From Tenacibaculum sp. MAR_2009_124 (GTDB lineage Bacteria > Bacteroidota > Bacteroidia > Flavobacteriales > Flavobacteriaceae): DNA of 64,000 bases. Location: the NCBI RefSeq assembly GCF_900105455.1, contig NZ_FNSF01000001.1:253001-317000 (forward strand). The letters run 5' to 3'. Of this stretch, positions 54,096 to 62,165 are shown piece after piece (the first letter of the stretch is position 1; the number at the start of each line of letters is the position of its first letter). Under the pieces are notes generated by a model, which had not been told where the DNA came from, did not search any database, and was given only the letters and a program-made list of their open reading frames with translations. Position numbers and translations under genes: made by a program.

Positions 54096-54103
54096 AGAAA
54101 ACT

Positions 54104-54961
54104 CTATTTAAGAGAACCTTGTTTGTAAAACAATTCTCTAATGTAGGGTGTTTTTTTTCTAGAAATGGGTATAGCTTGATTAGTATTGAACAAAGTTAGA
54201 TGAGATGTTTTAATGTTGCCTTGAATTGATTTTATTTTTTGTGTATTTATAATGTATCCTTTATGAATTCTTACAAGGTTATGTACTCTACCTTCTAATA
54301 TTAAGTTTTCTATAGATAAAAGAGAGCAGTTTAAAAGGATATATTCTTTCTCGTTAACATCTGTCAAGTATATTTTAGAATAATTTCCATATGCCTCAAT
54401 AAATAAGATAGAATTGACGGCTATATTATTATAAGTATTGTTTGATCGTATTTTTAGAGTAGATTGAGTTTTTCGGAATACTTTTTTTCCTAAAAAAGAC
54501 CATCCTTGGAAACTTCTTAAAATGATATAAGTCCATAACGTAAGACAGAATACTACGTAAAAATTATATAATAGTAGTTCAATATCATGTTCAAGAGTTT
54601 TATGAATATAGACGAAAGTGAAATAAAATACAAGAACAAAACCAATACCAATTAAATAAGAGCATAGAATTAACAATAATTCATTTTTAACTGTCCAGTT
54701 TCTAAAAGTCATTAGGCTAAGTGATGTGTATGTGATTATACCAGAAAGTACACCACAACAAATGCCCGCATAAATTATTTGAAAGCTCGAATAATTATAA
54801 ATATCAAAAGGCTGTATTGTACCAATGATAAAAAATATGACTATGCTACTGAGAAGAGAAATTTTCAATTTATCATAACCCGAAAATCCAATAATTTTCT
54901 TATTCATTAGGTTTTTAACGAAGTCCAATATTTTTAGTTTAAAAAATGGTTTAAATATCAT
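54104..54961 (-). CDS. Membrane-anchored LytTR DNA-binding regulator
   Basis: 285 aa. Four predicted transmembrane helices (about 35-55, 60-82, 95-118 and 128-148), then a LytTR DNA-binding domain (about 175-280: ILFIEAYGNYSKIYL, NLVRIHKGYIINTQKI). No receiver domain; such membrane-LytTR proteins sense a membrane or extracellular signal directly. ATG at 54961 is used; a second Met (MNKKIIGF, 54910) is possible. Flanked by gene-free DNA. Confidence 0.87.
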   Translation of the reverse strand: MIFKPFFKLKILDFVKNLMNKKIIGFSGYDKLKISLLSSIVIFFIIGTIQPFDIYNYSSFQIIYAGICCGVLSGIITYTSLSLMTFRNWTVKNELLLILCSYLIGIGFVLVFYFTFVYIHKTLEHDIELLLYNFYVVFCLTLWTYIILRSFQGWSFLGKKVFRKTQSTLKIRSNNTYNNIAVNSILFIEAYGNYSKIYLTDVNEKEYILLNCSLLSIENLILEGRVHNLVRIHKGYIINTQKIKSIQGNIKTSHLTLFNTNQAIPISRKKTPYIRELFYKQGSLK

Positions 54962-56160
54962 AGTTTACATAGAATGAGGACTTTCTCTTTTTCGTGCATA
55001 TCTAATGTAGCAAAAAAAAATAAATATTTATTGTACTTTTTTACCTATTATTTTTAAACGTTGTTGTTTAACAATTGGCGAGGCTAAATGTTGTTAGGTT
55101 TTGTTATATCTGTTTTTTGTTATGTTTTAAAAATAGTCAGTTTTTAGATCAATTTGAAATAGGGAGTTCTTCCTGTATAGGTATAGTTAATGTAAAATAA
55201 AAGTTCCCATTCGTCCAATAATTTACCAAAACATCAATATTTATTTCCAGTTCATACATTAGTCAATTTATAGTTTTATTTAAAACTTTTAATTAGTTAC
55301 ATTTAAAAGCGGCATATGGTATTTTACTATGCCTTTTAACTAATTTTTTTCTGAAATAAAGACAACTGAAAGGGAGTTGTTTGGTAGCAGATGCGAAATA
55401 ATTTGGAGTTGCAGGGAATGATCACGAGGACTATATAGAGGTAGCTTCATAGAATAGAAGTGCTTTAACAAATTGTGAAAATCCAACAGACAACGTGCCC
55501 TAGTACGTTACGGGGTCAAATGTGCAAGAACATTTAATATTAACTGCATTTGGCCAAAGCAGAAATTTTTATTCAGTAAATCTATTAAAAGCTAAAGAAA
55601 AGGTTACGTATTTGAAGCTAAAATGCCAAGAACAGCATATGGTAACGAAATATATGATGTACCGATTAGTCAATATGATATGTCTTATTAACAGATTCGT
55701 AATCAAAAAATAAATCCAAGATATATTCTTAGAAGAAGATGTCTTTTTAAAGTGTTTTGCGTCAAATGTTCATTAGGTAAGTTGTCATAATTATAGAATT
55801 ACACTCATTTAAACGAACACTATAATTATTAATAGAAGAAGTCCCCTCCCCCCAGCTATATTATTACTTTGTTCTCTTTAAATTAAAAATCTATGATTTT
55901 AAATATAAATAAATTTAGAAGCAGGAGTTTTTATATAAACTTAAAATTACGAGACTTCAGTCCTTATAACTTTTTTTCTATGCAAGACAACGTAAAAGTT
56001 TCAAAACAAGAATGATTAAAGGCTATATTTTCTTAAAATATTAAAAGTATTTTATTTAGATCACTGTAGCAATTAATGATTACGAGTGGATCTCATTTTT
56101 AGTAACTAATAAAAACATACTAAATATGTCTTTATGGGGATATGAATTAGGGAATATTTA
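54962..56160. other. Gene-free stretch with one decayed CDS
   Basis: About 1.2 kb with no intact CDS. The only coding-like signal is the degenerate frame at 55384-55725 listed separately; the rest is AT-rich without strong hairpins. Confidence 0.5.
55384..55725 (+). pseudogene. Decayed coding sequence, family unknown
   Basis: One frame reads VADAK-stop-FGVAGNDHEDYIEVAS-stop and on to SNVQEHLILTAFGQSRNFY, then after a frameshift near 55610 FEAKMPRTAYGNEIYDVPIS followed by QYDMSY-stop. Protein-like sequence continues through at least four stops and a shift, so it is a dead gene remnant. I do not recognise the family. Confidence 0.45.
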
Positions 56161-56169
56161 AAAGATAAT

Positions 56170-56192
56170 AAAAAAGCGATCCGAAGATCGCT
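56170..56192 (-). terminator. Terminator of the first Gly-Gly peptide gene
   Basis: AGCGATC-TTCG-GATCGCT followed by TTTTTT on the minus strand, five bases after the peptide's stop codon. Confidence 0.85.
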
Positions 56193-56196
56193 GTTG

Positions 56197-56376
56197 TTAT
56201 CCTAAGCATTCAGAGGTCCAAGGGAGTAGACATGATCCGTTTACACCAGCTTGAGGTACCCATATGCCATTACAAGAAAGGCATTTACTTGGTGTGGTAG
56301 GATGACCTCCTCCGTTGATAGATTGTTGATCCGACTTGTTTAATATTGATCCTAAGTTTGAAATGTTTTTTAACAT
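56197..56376 (-). CDS. Gly-Gly leader peptide, probable secreted peptide/RiPP precursor
   Basis: 59 aa: leader MLKNISNLGSILNKSDQQSI ending in NGGG, then a core HPTTPSKCLSCNGIWV and onward with four Cys in total and a C-terminal ECLG. The leader matches the bacteriocin/natural-product type cleaved after Gly-Gly by C39 peptidase-containing ABC exporters. It shares the leader pattern and the 5' untranslated ATTACTAATCTT motif (about 20 bases before ATG) with the gene at 57639-57770. It has its own terminator. No exporter or modification enzyme is in the window. Confidence 0.75.
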   Translation of the reverse strand: MLKNISNLGSILNKSDQQSINGGGHPTTPSKCLSCNGIWVPQAGVNGSCLLPWTSECLG

Positions 56377-56399
56377 AGTTAGTCTTTTAAAGATTAGTA

Positions 56400-56985
56400 A
56401 TTTGTAATATAATAATATTAAGTAGAAGTTACTTAGGGTTGGAATAAAGTTTATTGTAAAGGCGTTTTAAAAAGTGTATAATCGTCGTAATTTAAGTATG
56501 TCTTTTATTGATTTTTATACTTATGAGTCAAAAAGCGTTTAGTAATAGAGAAGAGATGCCTTATAGAAATAAGATATATAGAATTATATTAAGCGGTGTT
56601 TAATATGTAGCGATGGATTTCTTATTTTGAGCTTTACGCAAGAAGCTTGACTGTTTTATTTTGTAAGTTATTTTTTGTTCCTATTTTCAAAGGGATAGTG
56701 ATTATAATTGAAATTAGCAAAACCCTAGAAATAAAGGGCTTTACTAATCTCAAGAATTCAAAAATTATATAAGATGTTTATTATAATGAGTCTTTTTTTA
56801 AGAATAGATACTCTTAAAATATTAAAAATTGGTAAATAATGTAATTAAGGAGGGCTTTAGAAAAGGATATCTACTAAAAAAAATAGGGCTGTATGTATTT
56901 CTGCAATAAAAAAGAGTAGTACTTCCTATAGTAGTTTAATTCTTGAGGTAGTAAGAACAAAATAATCTGCAAGGCTCGAGTCTTA
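56400..56985. other. Gene-free stretch
   Basis: About 590 bp upstream of the first Gly-Gly peptide gene, with no CDS. I see only AT-rich sequence and weak hairpins (for example ATTTCTAGGG near 56725). Confidence 0.4.
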
Positions 56986-56989
56986 ATTG

Positions 56990-57108
56990 AAAAGAAAAAG
57001 CTATCAGAACATCATAAGGGGAAAATATTGTGTTGGGATGATTTCGCTCTGATAGCTATGCTAATATTTAAGGGTGTAATTAATATTATTAAGGGGAAAA
57101 ATTAATTA
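56990..57108 (-). ncRNA. Candidate C-rich-loop small RNA, copy C
   Basis: Promoter TACATTTG on the minus strand (57114-57121). Right after it comes a 10-bp hairpin TGTAATTAAT..ATTAATTACA with CCCCTT in its loop, then ACACCCTTAAATATTAG. The 3' end is a terminator with a perfect 10-bp stem (56999-57008 with 57048-57057), a loop with AATCATCC and CCCCTT, then TTTTTC. The cleanest copy of the family. No ORF. Confidence 0.6.
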
Positions 57109-57361
57109 CACTACAAATGTATGGCTGAATTGTGTGAGAAAACTTAATGTAGTGTTTGTGATGTAGTCATTTTTTGAAAAAAAGAAAAAATATGTCTTAA
57201 AAGAGAATAATATACCACAGTTACTGGTTAAAATAGCTCAAGGATATACTGGAAAAAAAAGAGTGTGAAAAACTTGATAAAGTAGAGTGATTAAAAGCTT
57301 CTGCGAAACGGGTAAAGGTAATAGGATTGGTGATGGATTTTTACTTTACTAAAAAACAACC

Positions 57362-57463
57362 ATGAAATCTATTGAAGTAAGAGATAAAAAGAGAGGTGAA
57401 TTTGTTTCAATAAAACATCGATGTTATGTTAAAGTGGTACCCTTAGGATGGGGTAGTCAATAA
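57362..57463 (+). CDS. Possible 33-aa peptide or gene fragment
   Basis: MKSIEVRDKKRGEFVSIKHR followed by CYVKVVPLGWGSQ and a stop. Reads like protein but is short, has no context and is perhaps a remnant. Family unknown. Confidence 0.2.
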   Translation: MKSIEVRDKKRGEFVSIKHRCYVKVVPLGWGSQ

Positions 57464-57606
57464 GTCATTGGTAGGTTTGTTTCTTTGGCTGAAATTTTTC
57501 GAATTATCGAAGTTTTGATATCGGATATCAGAGTCAATGAAGTATTTATGATATCTGTAGTGTTTAATGTACGAATCAAAAACTAATTGTAGAATGTAGT
57601 GATGAT

Positions 57607-57630
57607 AAGAGCGAGTTCAAGCCCGCTCTT
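57607..57630 (-). terminator. Terminator of the second Gly-Gly peptide gene
   Basis: AAGAGCG..CGCTCTT, eight bases after the stop codon on the minus strand. The T-run is weak. Confidence 0.65.
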
Positions 57631-57638
57631 ATTAATAT

Positions 57639-57770
57639 TTAACCTTTTTCCTCACAAGGAGAGCATCTACCGTCTTCTTCACATGCCCAAGGACAAGTTT
57701 TACCACCGCTAATAACTTTCTGTTCAGTTTTGTTTAAAGGTTTTCCTAGATTATAAATGTTCTTTAACAT
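57639..57770 (-). CDS. Gly-Gly leader peptide, probable secreted peptide/RiPP precursor
   Basis: 43 aa: leader MLKNIYNLGKPLNKTEQKVI ending in SGG, then the core KTCPWACEEDGRCSPCEEKG with four Cys. The leader aligns along its length with that of the gene at 56197-56376 (MLKNI.NLG..LNK..Q..I.GG) while the cores differ, the pattern expected of a peptide precursor family. The four Cys could form two disulfides or be thioether bridged. Shares the upstream ATTACTAATCTT motif. Own terminator; no biosynthetic enzymes nearby. Confidence 0.75.
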   Translation of the reverse strand: MLKNIYNLGKPLNKTEQKVISGGKTCPWACEEDGRCSPCEEKG

Positions 57771-57979
57771 ACTATAAAAATTTAAGATTAGTAATTGTCT
57801 AAATCTAATCATTTAAAAAGGACTAATAGTTAAAATAAATATAAAAAGGTTAGTAATTTATTGCTGTTTGTCTTAAAATATTAATAATCAGTTTAATGGT
57901 TTTTTTTTGGTCGGAAAAAGCTGGTAAGATTATATGTGTAATAGCCATTATAACAAATGGAAACTGAAGTAAAGAAAAA

Positions 57980-58190
57980 AAGAACCGCGTATTAATCTGG
58001 TTCAAGGTGTAGTTAGAAGTTTGGTTAATACGCAGAACACTTGTTTTTAACCTCAAACTTACCTACATAGTCCCCTGAGATAAGTTTTAAGTCGGAATAA
58101 ATATAAATAGACATTTCTTTAAAAAAAATAGATAAAACCCCTGAAAAGTGAATCAGTAAAAACCATTAAAAGAATGGTTGTATAAAATAT
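57980..58190 (-). ncRNA. Repeated hairpin element, copy 1
   Basis: GCGTATTAA (57987-57995) pairs with TTAATACGC (58025-58033), with TTTTTTT after it on the minus strand. The copy at 59422-59635 shares this hairpin, the AAGTTTGGTTAATACGCAG segment, TTAAAAAAAATAGATA and AGTAAAAACCATTA in the same order over about 210 bp. A short minus-strand RNA is likely. The open frame at 57850-58056 starts inside this element and is not credible. Confidence 0.5.
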
Positions 58191-58228
58191 ATTTGGTAAC
58201 GAAAGGAGTGAATAAAAAAATAACTAAA

Positions 58229-58252
58229 TACCCCGATGTAAGTATCGGGGTA
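58229..58252 (-). terminator. Terminator of the lipocalin-like gene
   Basis: TACCCCGAT..ATCGGGGTA followed on the minus strand by TTTAGTTATTTTTTT, 14 bp after the stop codon of the gene at 58266. Confidence 0.8.
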
Positions 58253-58265
58253 GTGAATTTATAAA

Positions 58266-58661
58266 TTATTTTCTTCTGTATGTATATGTAAAGGTTTTTC
58301 CATTTTCATTATCAGTAAAAGAAAAGGTGTTATTGTTGTCTTTAAAGATAACCTCTCTAAGGTCGGGTGAAGTGTCTCCAGTTAAAGTAATTCCATAGTA
58401 GTTTCCGTCATGTTTACTCCATTTTCCAGAGGCCGTACCATCATCGATACAATCATTTTCATATTCTTCAAAAGAAGATATAGAAAGATCTCCATTCTCT
58501 TCAACGATGAAGGTAGTCTTTTTTTCACAGTCACTTACTTCTTCTCCTTGAAAGGAAAATTTATACCAATTACCAATAAAAGGGTCTTTAATGTCCTGAT
58601 CTGAATCGTTACATGATAATAAAGAAATTAAAGAAAGCGTTAAAACAAATAGTTTTTTCAT
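58266..58661 (-). CDS. Lipocalin-like lipoprotein
   Basis: 131 aa from MKKLFVLTLSLISLLSC (58661), which gives a perfect lipobox (SLLSC, Cys at 17). A start at 58775 would add 38 residues in front of the signal and is rejected. Mature part: FIGNWYKFSFQGEEVSDCEK, WSKHDGNYYGITLTGD, FTYTYRRK, the layout of lipocalin-like DUF4488/DUF5004-type domains. Two Cys may pair. Function unknown. Confidence 0.85.
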   Translation of the reverse strand: MKKLFVLTLSLISLLSCNDSDQDIKDPFIGNWYKFSFQGEEVSDCEKKTTFIVEENGDLSISSFEEYENDCIDDGTASGKWSKHDGNYYGITLTGDTSPDLREVIFKDNNNTFSFTDNENGKTFTYTYRRK

Positions 58662-58864
58662 AATAAGGTTCATTTTTAGGTTGGCGAAAGTATTAAAATT
58701 AAAAGGATTATAAATATGGGATTCTGGAAAAAAGAAAAATAGTATGGAGGTGTTGTCTTTTAGTAGAGGAGTCATAAATATTGCATATGAGTTTCATATC
58801 AGATATAACTTTAATAGAAGGAGTAGAGGTCAAAATTGGGGTAATGTTATTAAAACTATTTAGT

Positions 58865-58967
58865 AAAAAGAGGTTGTTAAAATGTTAACATGGGGGATTA
58901 AGTTTGTTGTGGGATGATTTTCTTTTTTGACAACCTCAAAAATTAACTACTTAAAGGAGATTCAAAC
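58865..58967 (-). ncRNA. Candidate C-rich-loop small RNA, copy D
   Basis: Promoter TATTTTTG on the minus strand (58974-58981). The 3' end is a stem GAGGTTGT..ACAACCTC (58870-58937) with AAAA/TTTT inside, a loop with AATCATCCCACAACAAACTT followed by AATCCCCC, then TTTTT. A tiny frame ATG TTT GAA TCT CCT TTA AGT AGT TAA lies near the 5' end, probably by chance. The AATCATCC..CCCCC loop is shared with copies B and C. Confidence 0.5.
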
Positions 58968-59099
58968 ATGAGACAAAAATAAGATTATTTTATATACTAA
59001 AACCTCCATGTAGTTTATATGAATGGGTGTTTAAACTATGTGTAGTATCTCCGAGTATACTTTAAAAGTATAGTAAGGGAAAGTACTGAAAAAAAGAAA

Positions 59100-59120
59100 C
59101 CCACTCAAAGATTGAGTGGG
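59100..59120 (-). terminator. Minus-strand terminator
   Basis: CCCACTCAA..TTGAGTGGG followed on the minus strand by TTTCTTTTTTT. An AT-rich hairpin TTGCTAT..ATAGCAA lies just before it (59124-59168), so it ends another short transcript with no ORF. Confidence 0.7.
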
Positions 59121-59421
59121 AAAATTGCTATGAAAAAGAACTTAAGACGTCTCTTAAGTGATAGCAAATTTAAGAATAATAAAATGAATTAAAGTATAAA
59201 TTAGGAAAAAAATGTAAAAACCTACTGGGTAATTGTTTGTTGTTTGATTGTTAGTGTTTTATGTTTTGGGTTAAGAAAAGAGCCATTGTATGTAGGGGGA
59301 ATCAAAATAATAGTAAGCCATAATTTCCCTTTTCTATTATTTTTTCAGAAAGTATAAAAGGAATTGATTTGAGTTTTAAGGAGGCTGCAGTAAACATAAG
59401 AATTAGAAGAAAGGATTTAAA

Positions 59422-59635
59422 AAGAACTGCGCACTAACATTATTAAAGAAAACAAATAGTATGAAAAGTTTGGTTAATACGCAGGTTATTTATTAAAAAC
59501 AATCTGTTTACTTGTCCCTTAAACAAGCTTAAAATTGTTTTAGCTAAATTAAAGAGATGTTTTGTTAAAAAAAATAGATAGTACTACTGAAATTGATATA
59601 AGTAAAAACCATTACATTGAACGGTATATAAATGT
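59422..59635 (-). ncRNA. Repeated hairpin element, copy 2
   Basis: CTGCGCACTAAC (59427-59438) faces GTTAATACGCAG (59473-59484). The two mismatches on the plus strand are G-U pairs on the minus-strand RNA, so the stem is preserved there although its sequence has changed from copy 1 at 57980. TTTTT follows on the minus strand. The shared blocks run on for about 210 bp. Confidence 0.5.
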
Positions 59636-59639
59636 GAAA

Positions 59640-59912
59640 AAGACGTAAAATTGGAAAGAAAATTTATGCATATGTCATATTAATAATTGATTAGGAAGAT
59701 GTTTTATTTGATAAATGGAATCTAATATAGGAATGAGGATTTAGTTGCGAATAATGTTGTAGAGCAAATTATAGAAAGAAGAAATTTACGGTCATTAAAA
59801 TTATTTTGAATAATTATTCAATTGATAATCAGGATTGAGGTGAAAAAGTGAATATTATTTCGCACAATATTCTATTGAGTATTCGCTTTCTAAAATAGTG
59901 AGAATTTTGTCC
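59640..59912. other. Short gene-free stretch before the tRNA
   Basis: About 270 bp, AT-rich, without ORF or strong structure. Confidence 0.4.
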
Positions 59913-59913
59913 A

Positions 59914-59943
59914 TAAAAAAATGCGCTGAACAGCGCATTTTTA
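59914..59943 (-). terminator. Terminator of tRNA-Met
   Basis: AATGCGCTG-TT-CAGCGCATT with T-runs on both sides, 18 bp past the tRNA 3' end on the minus strand. Confidence 0.85.
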
Positions 59944-59960
59944 TTGTGGTTTTAACATCG

Positions 59961-60034
59961 TAGCGAAAGGGGGACTTGAACCCCCGACCTCAGGGTTATG
60001 AATCCTGCGCTCTAACCACCTGAGCTACCTCGCC
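59961..60034 (-). tRNA. tRNA-Met (CAT anticodon)
   Basis: 74-nt cloverleaf on the minus strand: acceptor GGCGAGG with TTTCGCT (several G-U pairs), D-stem GCTC/GAGC, anticodon loop TTCATAA, T-arm GGGGG-TTCAAGT-CCCCC. CCA is not encoded. The anticodon stem lacks the three G-C pairs of initiator tRNA, so it is elongator Met; a lysidine-modified Ile tRNA with CAT is less likely but not excluded. Confidence 0.92.
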
Positions 60035-60138
60035 TGATTGCGGGTGCAAATATAGATGTTTTTTTAATTTACCAACAAAAAAAAATCATTTTTTTTTCAA
60101 TAAAAATTCTATATATTGGCACTCAAACGTATATATAA

Positions 60139-60522
60139 ATGAGTAAAGTTAAATTTGAATTAGAATTCCCTATTCACGCTTCTCCAAGCATGCTTTATAC
60201 TTATCTCGCCACACCTGCTGGGTTAGAGGAGTGGTTTGCTGATAGAGTTAATTCCAGAGGAAAGCAAATTACTTTTATGTGGGACGATTCAGAAGAAGAA
60301 GCAAAAATTGTAGCTAGTAAAACAGATGAACGTATTAAATTTAAATGGAAGGAGAGCGAAGGTGACGAAAGCTATTTTGAATTTAGAATTCAAGTTGATC
60401 CGCTTACGAAGGATGTAGTTGTTTTAATAACTGATTTTGCCGATGATGAAGAGGATGCAGAAGAGGCAAAAATGTTATGGAAAAGTCAAATTGAAGAACT
60501 AAAACATACTATTGGAGCTTAA
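60139..60522 (+). CDS. START-like / SRPBCC-domain protein
   Basis: 127 aa: MSKVKFELEFPIHASPSMLY, then WFADRVNSRG and an acidic C-terminal helix (DDEEDAEEAKMLWKSQIEEL). This small START-like/AHSA1-type helix-grip fold is widespread and conserved in Bacteroidetes. Function unknown, probably binds a hydrophobic ligand. Followed by a terminator. Confidence 0.92.
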   Translation: MSKVKFELEFPIHASPSMLYTYLATPAGLEEWFADRVNSRGKQITFMWDDSEEEAKIVASKTDERIKFKWKESEGDESYFEFRIQVDPLTKDVVVLITDFADDEEDAEEAKMLWKSQIEELKHTIGA

Positions 60523-60541
60523 ATAAGTATTTTGAAATAAT

Positions 60542-60570
60542 AAACCCAACAAATTTTGTTGGGTTTTTTT
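60542..60570 (+). terminator. Rho-independent terminator
   Basis: AAACCCAACAAA..TTTGTTGGG + TTTTTTT, 20 bp after the START-like gene. Confidence 0.9.
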
Positions 60571-60688
60571 GTGGTATTGCATTATCTGTTCTCTGAATAA
60601 TATTCGCGGATATTTATATTTAATAATTAGGATAATTATGTTTAAAATTCTCTAAAATTAGTAATTTTGCAATCCCAAAAATCATATA

Positions 60689-61525
60689 ATGATAAATCTA
60701 AACGGAACAATAATTTCTTCAAACGAAGTTGCTCTAACAAATGAAAACAGAGCTTTTAAATATGGAGATGGTGTTTTTGAAACGATTAAAATACAAAACA
60801 ATAAGGTTGTCTTTTTTGAAGATCATTATTTTCGATTAATGGCTTCAATGCGCATGTTACGTATGAAGATTCCAATGACATTTACATTAGAGTTCTTGCA
60901 GGAAGAAATTCTTAAAACAGTGAAAGCAGATTCTTCTGGAAACACGACTTTCAGAGCTAGATTAACTGTTTATCGTAAAGATGGAGGATTGTATTTACCT
61001 AAAACAAATGAGATAGATTATTTAATAGATGTAACTCCACTTGAGGTAAAATTAAAAGAAGTATATACCATAGATTTATTTAAAGATTTTTATAATTATT
61101 CAGGGTTGTTATCTACGGTTAAAACAACCAATAGAATGTTAAACACTTTAGCCTCGGTTTTCGCACAGGAAAATGATTTAGATAACTGTGTTTTATTAAA
61201 TGAAAATAAAGGTGTGGTTGAGGTAACCAATGGAAATATATTTATTGTAAAAGGTGCTGTTATTAAAACACCGGCATTAACTGAAGGTTGTATAAAAGGT
61301 GTGATTCGAAAAAAAATTATTGAAATAATAGAAAAGCACGCTGATTTTACTTTGGAAGAAACATCAATTTCTCCCTTTGAAATTCAAAAAGCCGATGAAG
61401 TTTTTATAACAAATGCTATAGTGGGGGTTCAGTCAGTAACTAACTATCGAAAGAAGAAATTTTCTAAAGAAGTTACACAAAAACTACAAAATAGTTTGAG
61501 AGTAATGAGTATAACAGGTGGATAA
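60689..61525 (+). CDS. Class IV aminotransferase
   Basis: 278 aa PLP-dependent fold type IV enzyme (IlvE / PabC / D-amino-acid transaminase group). Motifs: N-terminal RAFKYGDGVFETIKI, active-site Lys in STVKTTNRML, and phosphate-binding VEVTNGNIF and TNAIVGVQSV. Which of branched-chain aminotransferase, 4-amino-4-deoxychorismate lyase or D-alanine transaminase it is cannot be settled from sequence; the size and KYGDG motif favour a PabC/Dat-like enzyme. Convergent with yqgE three bases away. Confidence 0.9.
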   Translation: MINLNGTIISSNEVALTNENRAFKYGDGVFETIKIQNNKVVFFEDHYFRLMASMRMLRMKIPMTFTLEFLQEEILKTVKADSSGNTTFRARLTVYRKDGGLYLPKTNEIDYLIDVTPLEVKLKEVYTIDLFKDFYNYSGLLSTVKTTNRMLNTLASVFAQENDLDNCVLLNENKGVVEVTNGNIFIVKGAVIKTPALTEGCIKGVIRKKIIEIIEKHADFTLEETSISPFEIQKADEVFITNAIVGVQSVTNYRKKKFSKEVTQKLQNSLRVMSITGG

Positions 61526-61528
61526 AGT

Positions 61529-62092
61529 CTAGTTTAATTGAACATCACTCGGAGCATTCGCCCAAATCTTGTATTCTCCTCCTCTTTTTAAGAGTTGGTT
61601 TTTCCAGAGAGTTTCGTTGTTTATAGCGAAAATATTTGGATACACATTTTGAGAGACAAACCAAGAATTGGTTTTTAATTCATCGTCTAATTGATTGGTG
61701 TCCCAACCCGAATAACCTAAGAAAAATCGAATATCACTTGGTTTCACAGTGTTATTATTTAAATGTTCTTTTAAACACTCAAAGTTACCTCCCCAATAAA
61801 TGCCATCATTTACTTCAATACTATTGGGTAAAAGTTCAGGAACTTTATGAATAAAGTACAAGTTGTCTTGTTCAACTGGACCGCCTTGATAAACAGTGAA
61901 ATCACAATCAATATCAGGAACTAGGTCGCTTAAAGTATAATGCAGTGGCCTATTCATAATAAAGCCTACAGAACTCTTTTGAGTATGTTCGGTAAGTAGC
62001 ACGATGGACCTCTTAAACGAGTTATCGTTCAAAATGGAAGGCTCTGCAATGAGCAGTCTTCCTCTTTCTGGTTTAAGAATACTTGCTGGCAT
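61529..62092 (-). CDS. yqgE: YqgE/AlgH family protein
   Basis: 187 aa, full-length UPF0301 family: GRLLIAEPSILNDNSFKRSI, GFIMNRPLHYTLSDL, VYQGGPVEQDNLYFIH, IRFFLGYSGWDTNQLDDEL. Cytoplasmic; family role is unclear (AlgH was linked to alginate regulation in Pseudomonas). Conserved single-copy gene. Confidence 0.95.
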   Translation of the reverse strand: MPASILKPERGRLLIAEPSILNDNSFKRSIVLLTEHTQKSSVGFIMNRPLHYTLSDLVPDIDCDFTVYQGGPVEQDNLYFIHKVPELLPNSIEVNDGIYWGGNFECLKEHLNNNTVKPSDIRFFLGYSGWDTNQLDDELKTNSWFVSQNVYPNIFAINNETLWKNQLLKRGGEYKIWANAPSDVQLN

Positions 62093-62165
62093 GAAATTTT
62101 TATTTAAAATACCAAGATAAGTAAAAATTAATAAAACTTTAACATAAAAGGTGTAATATATTCAG

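Noticed and set aside
57850..58056. 68-aa minus-strand frame
   Set aside because: Starts inside the repeated hairpin element; the homologous copy at 59.5 kb has no such frame.
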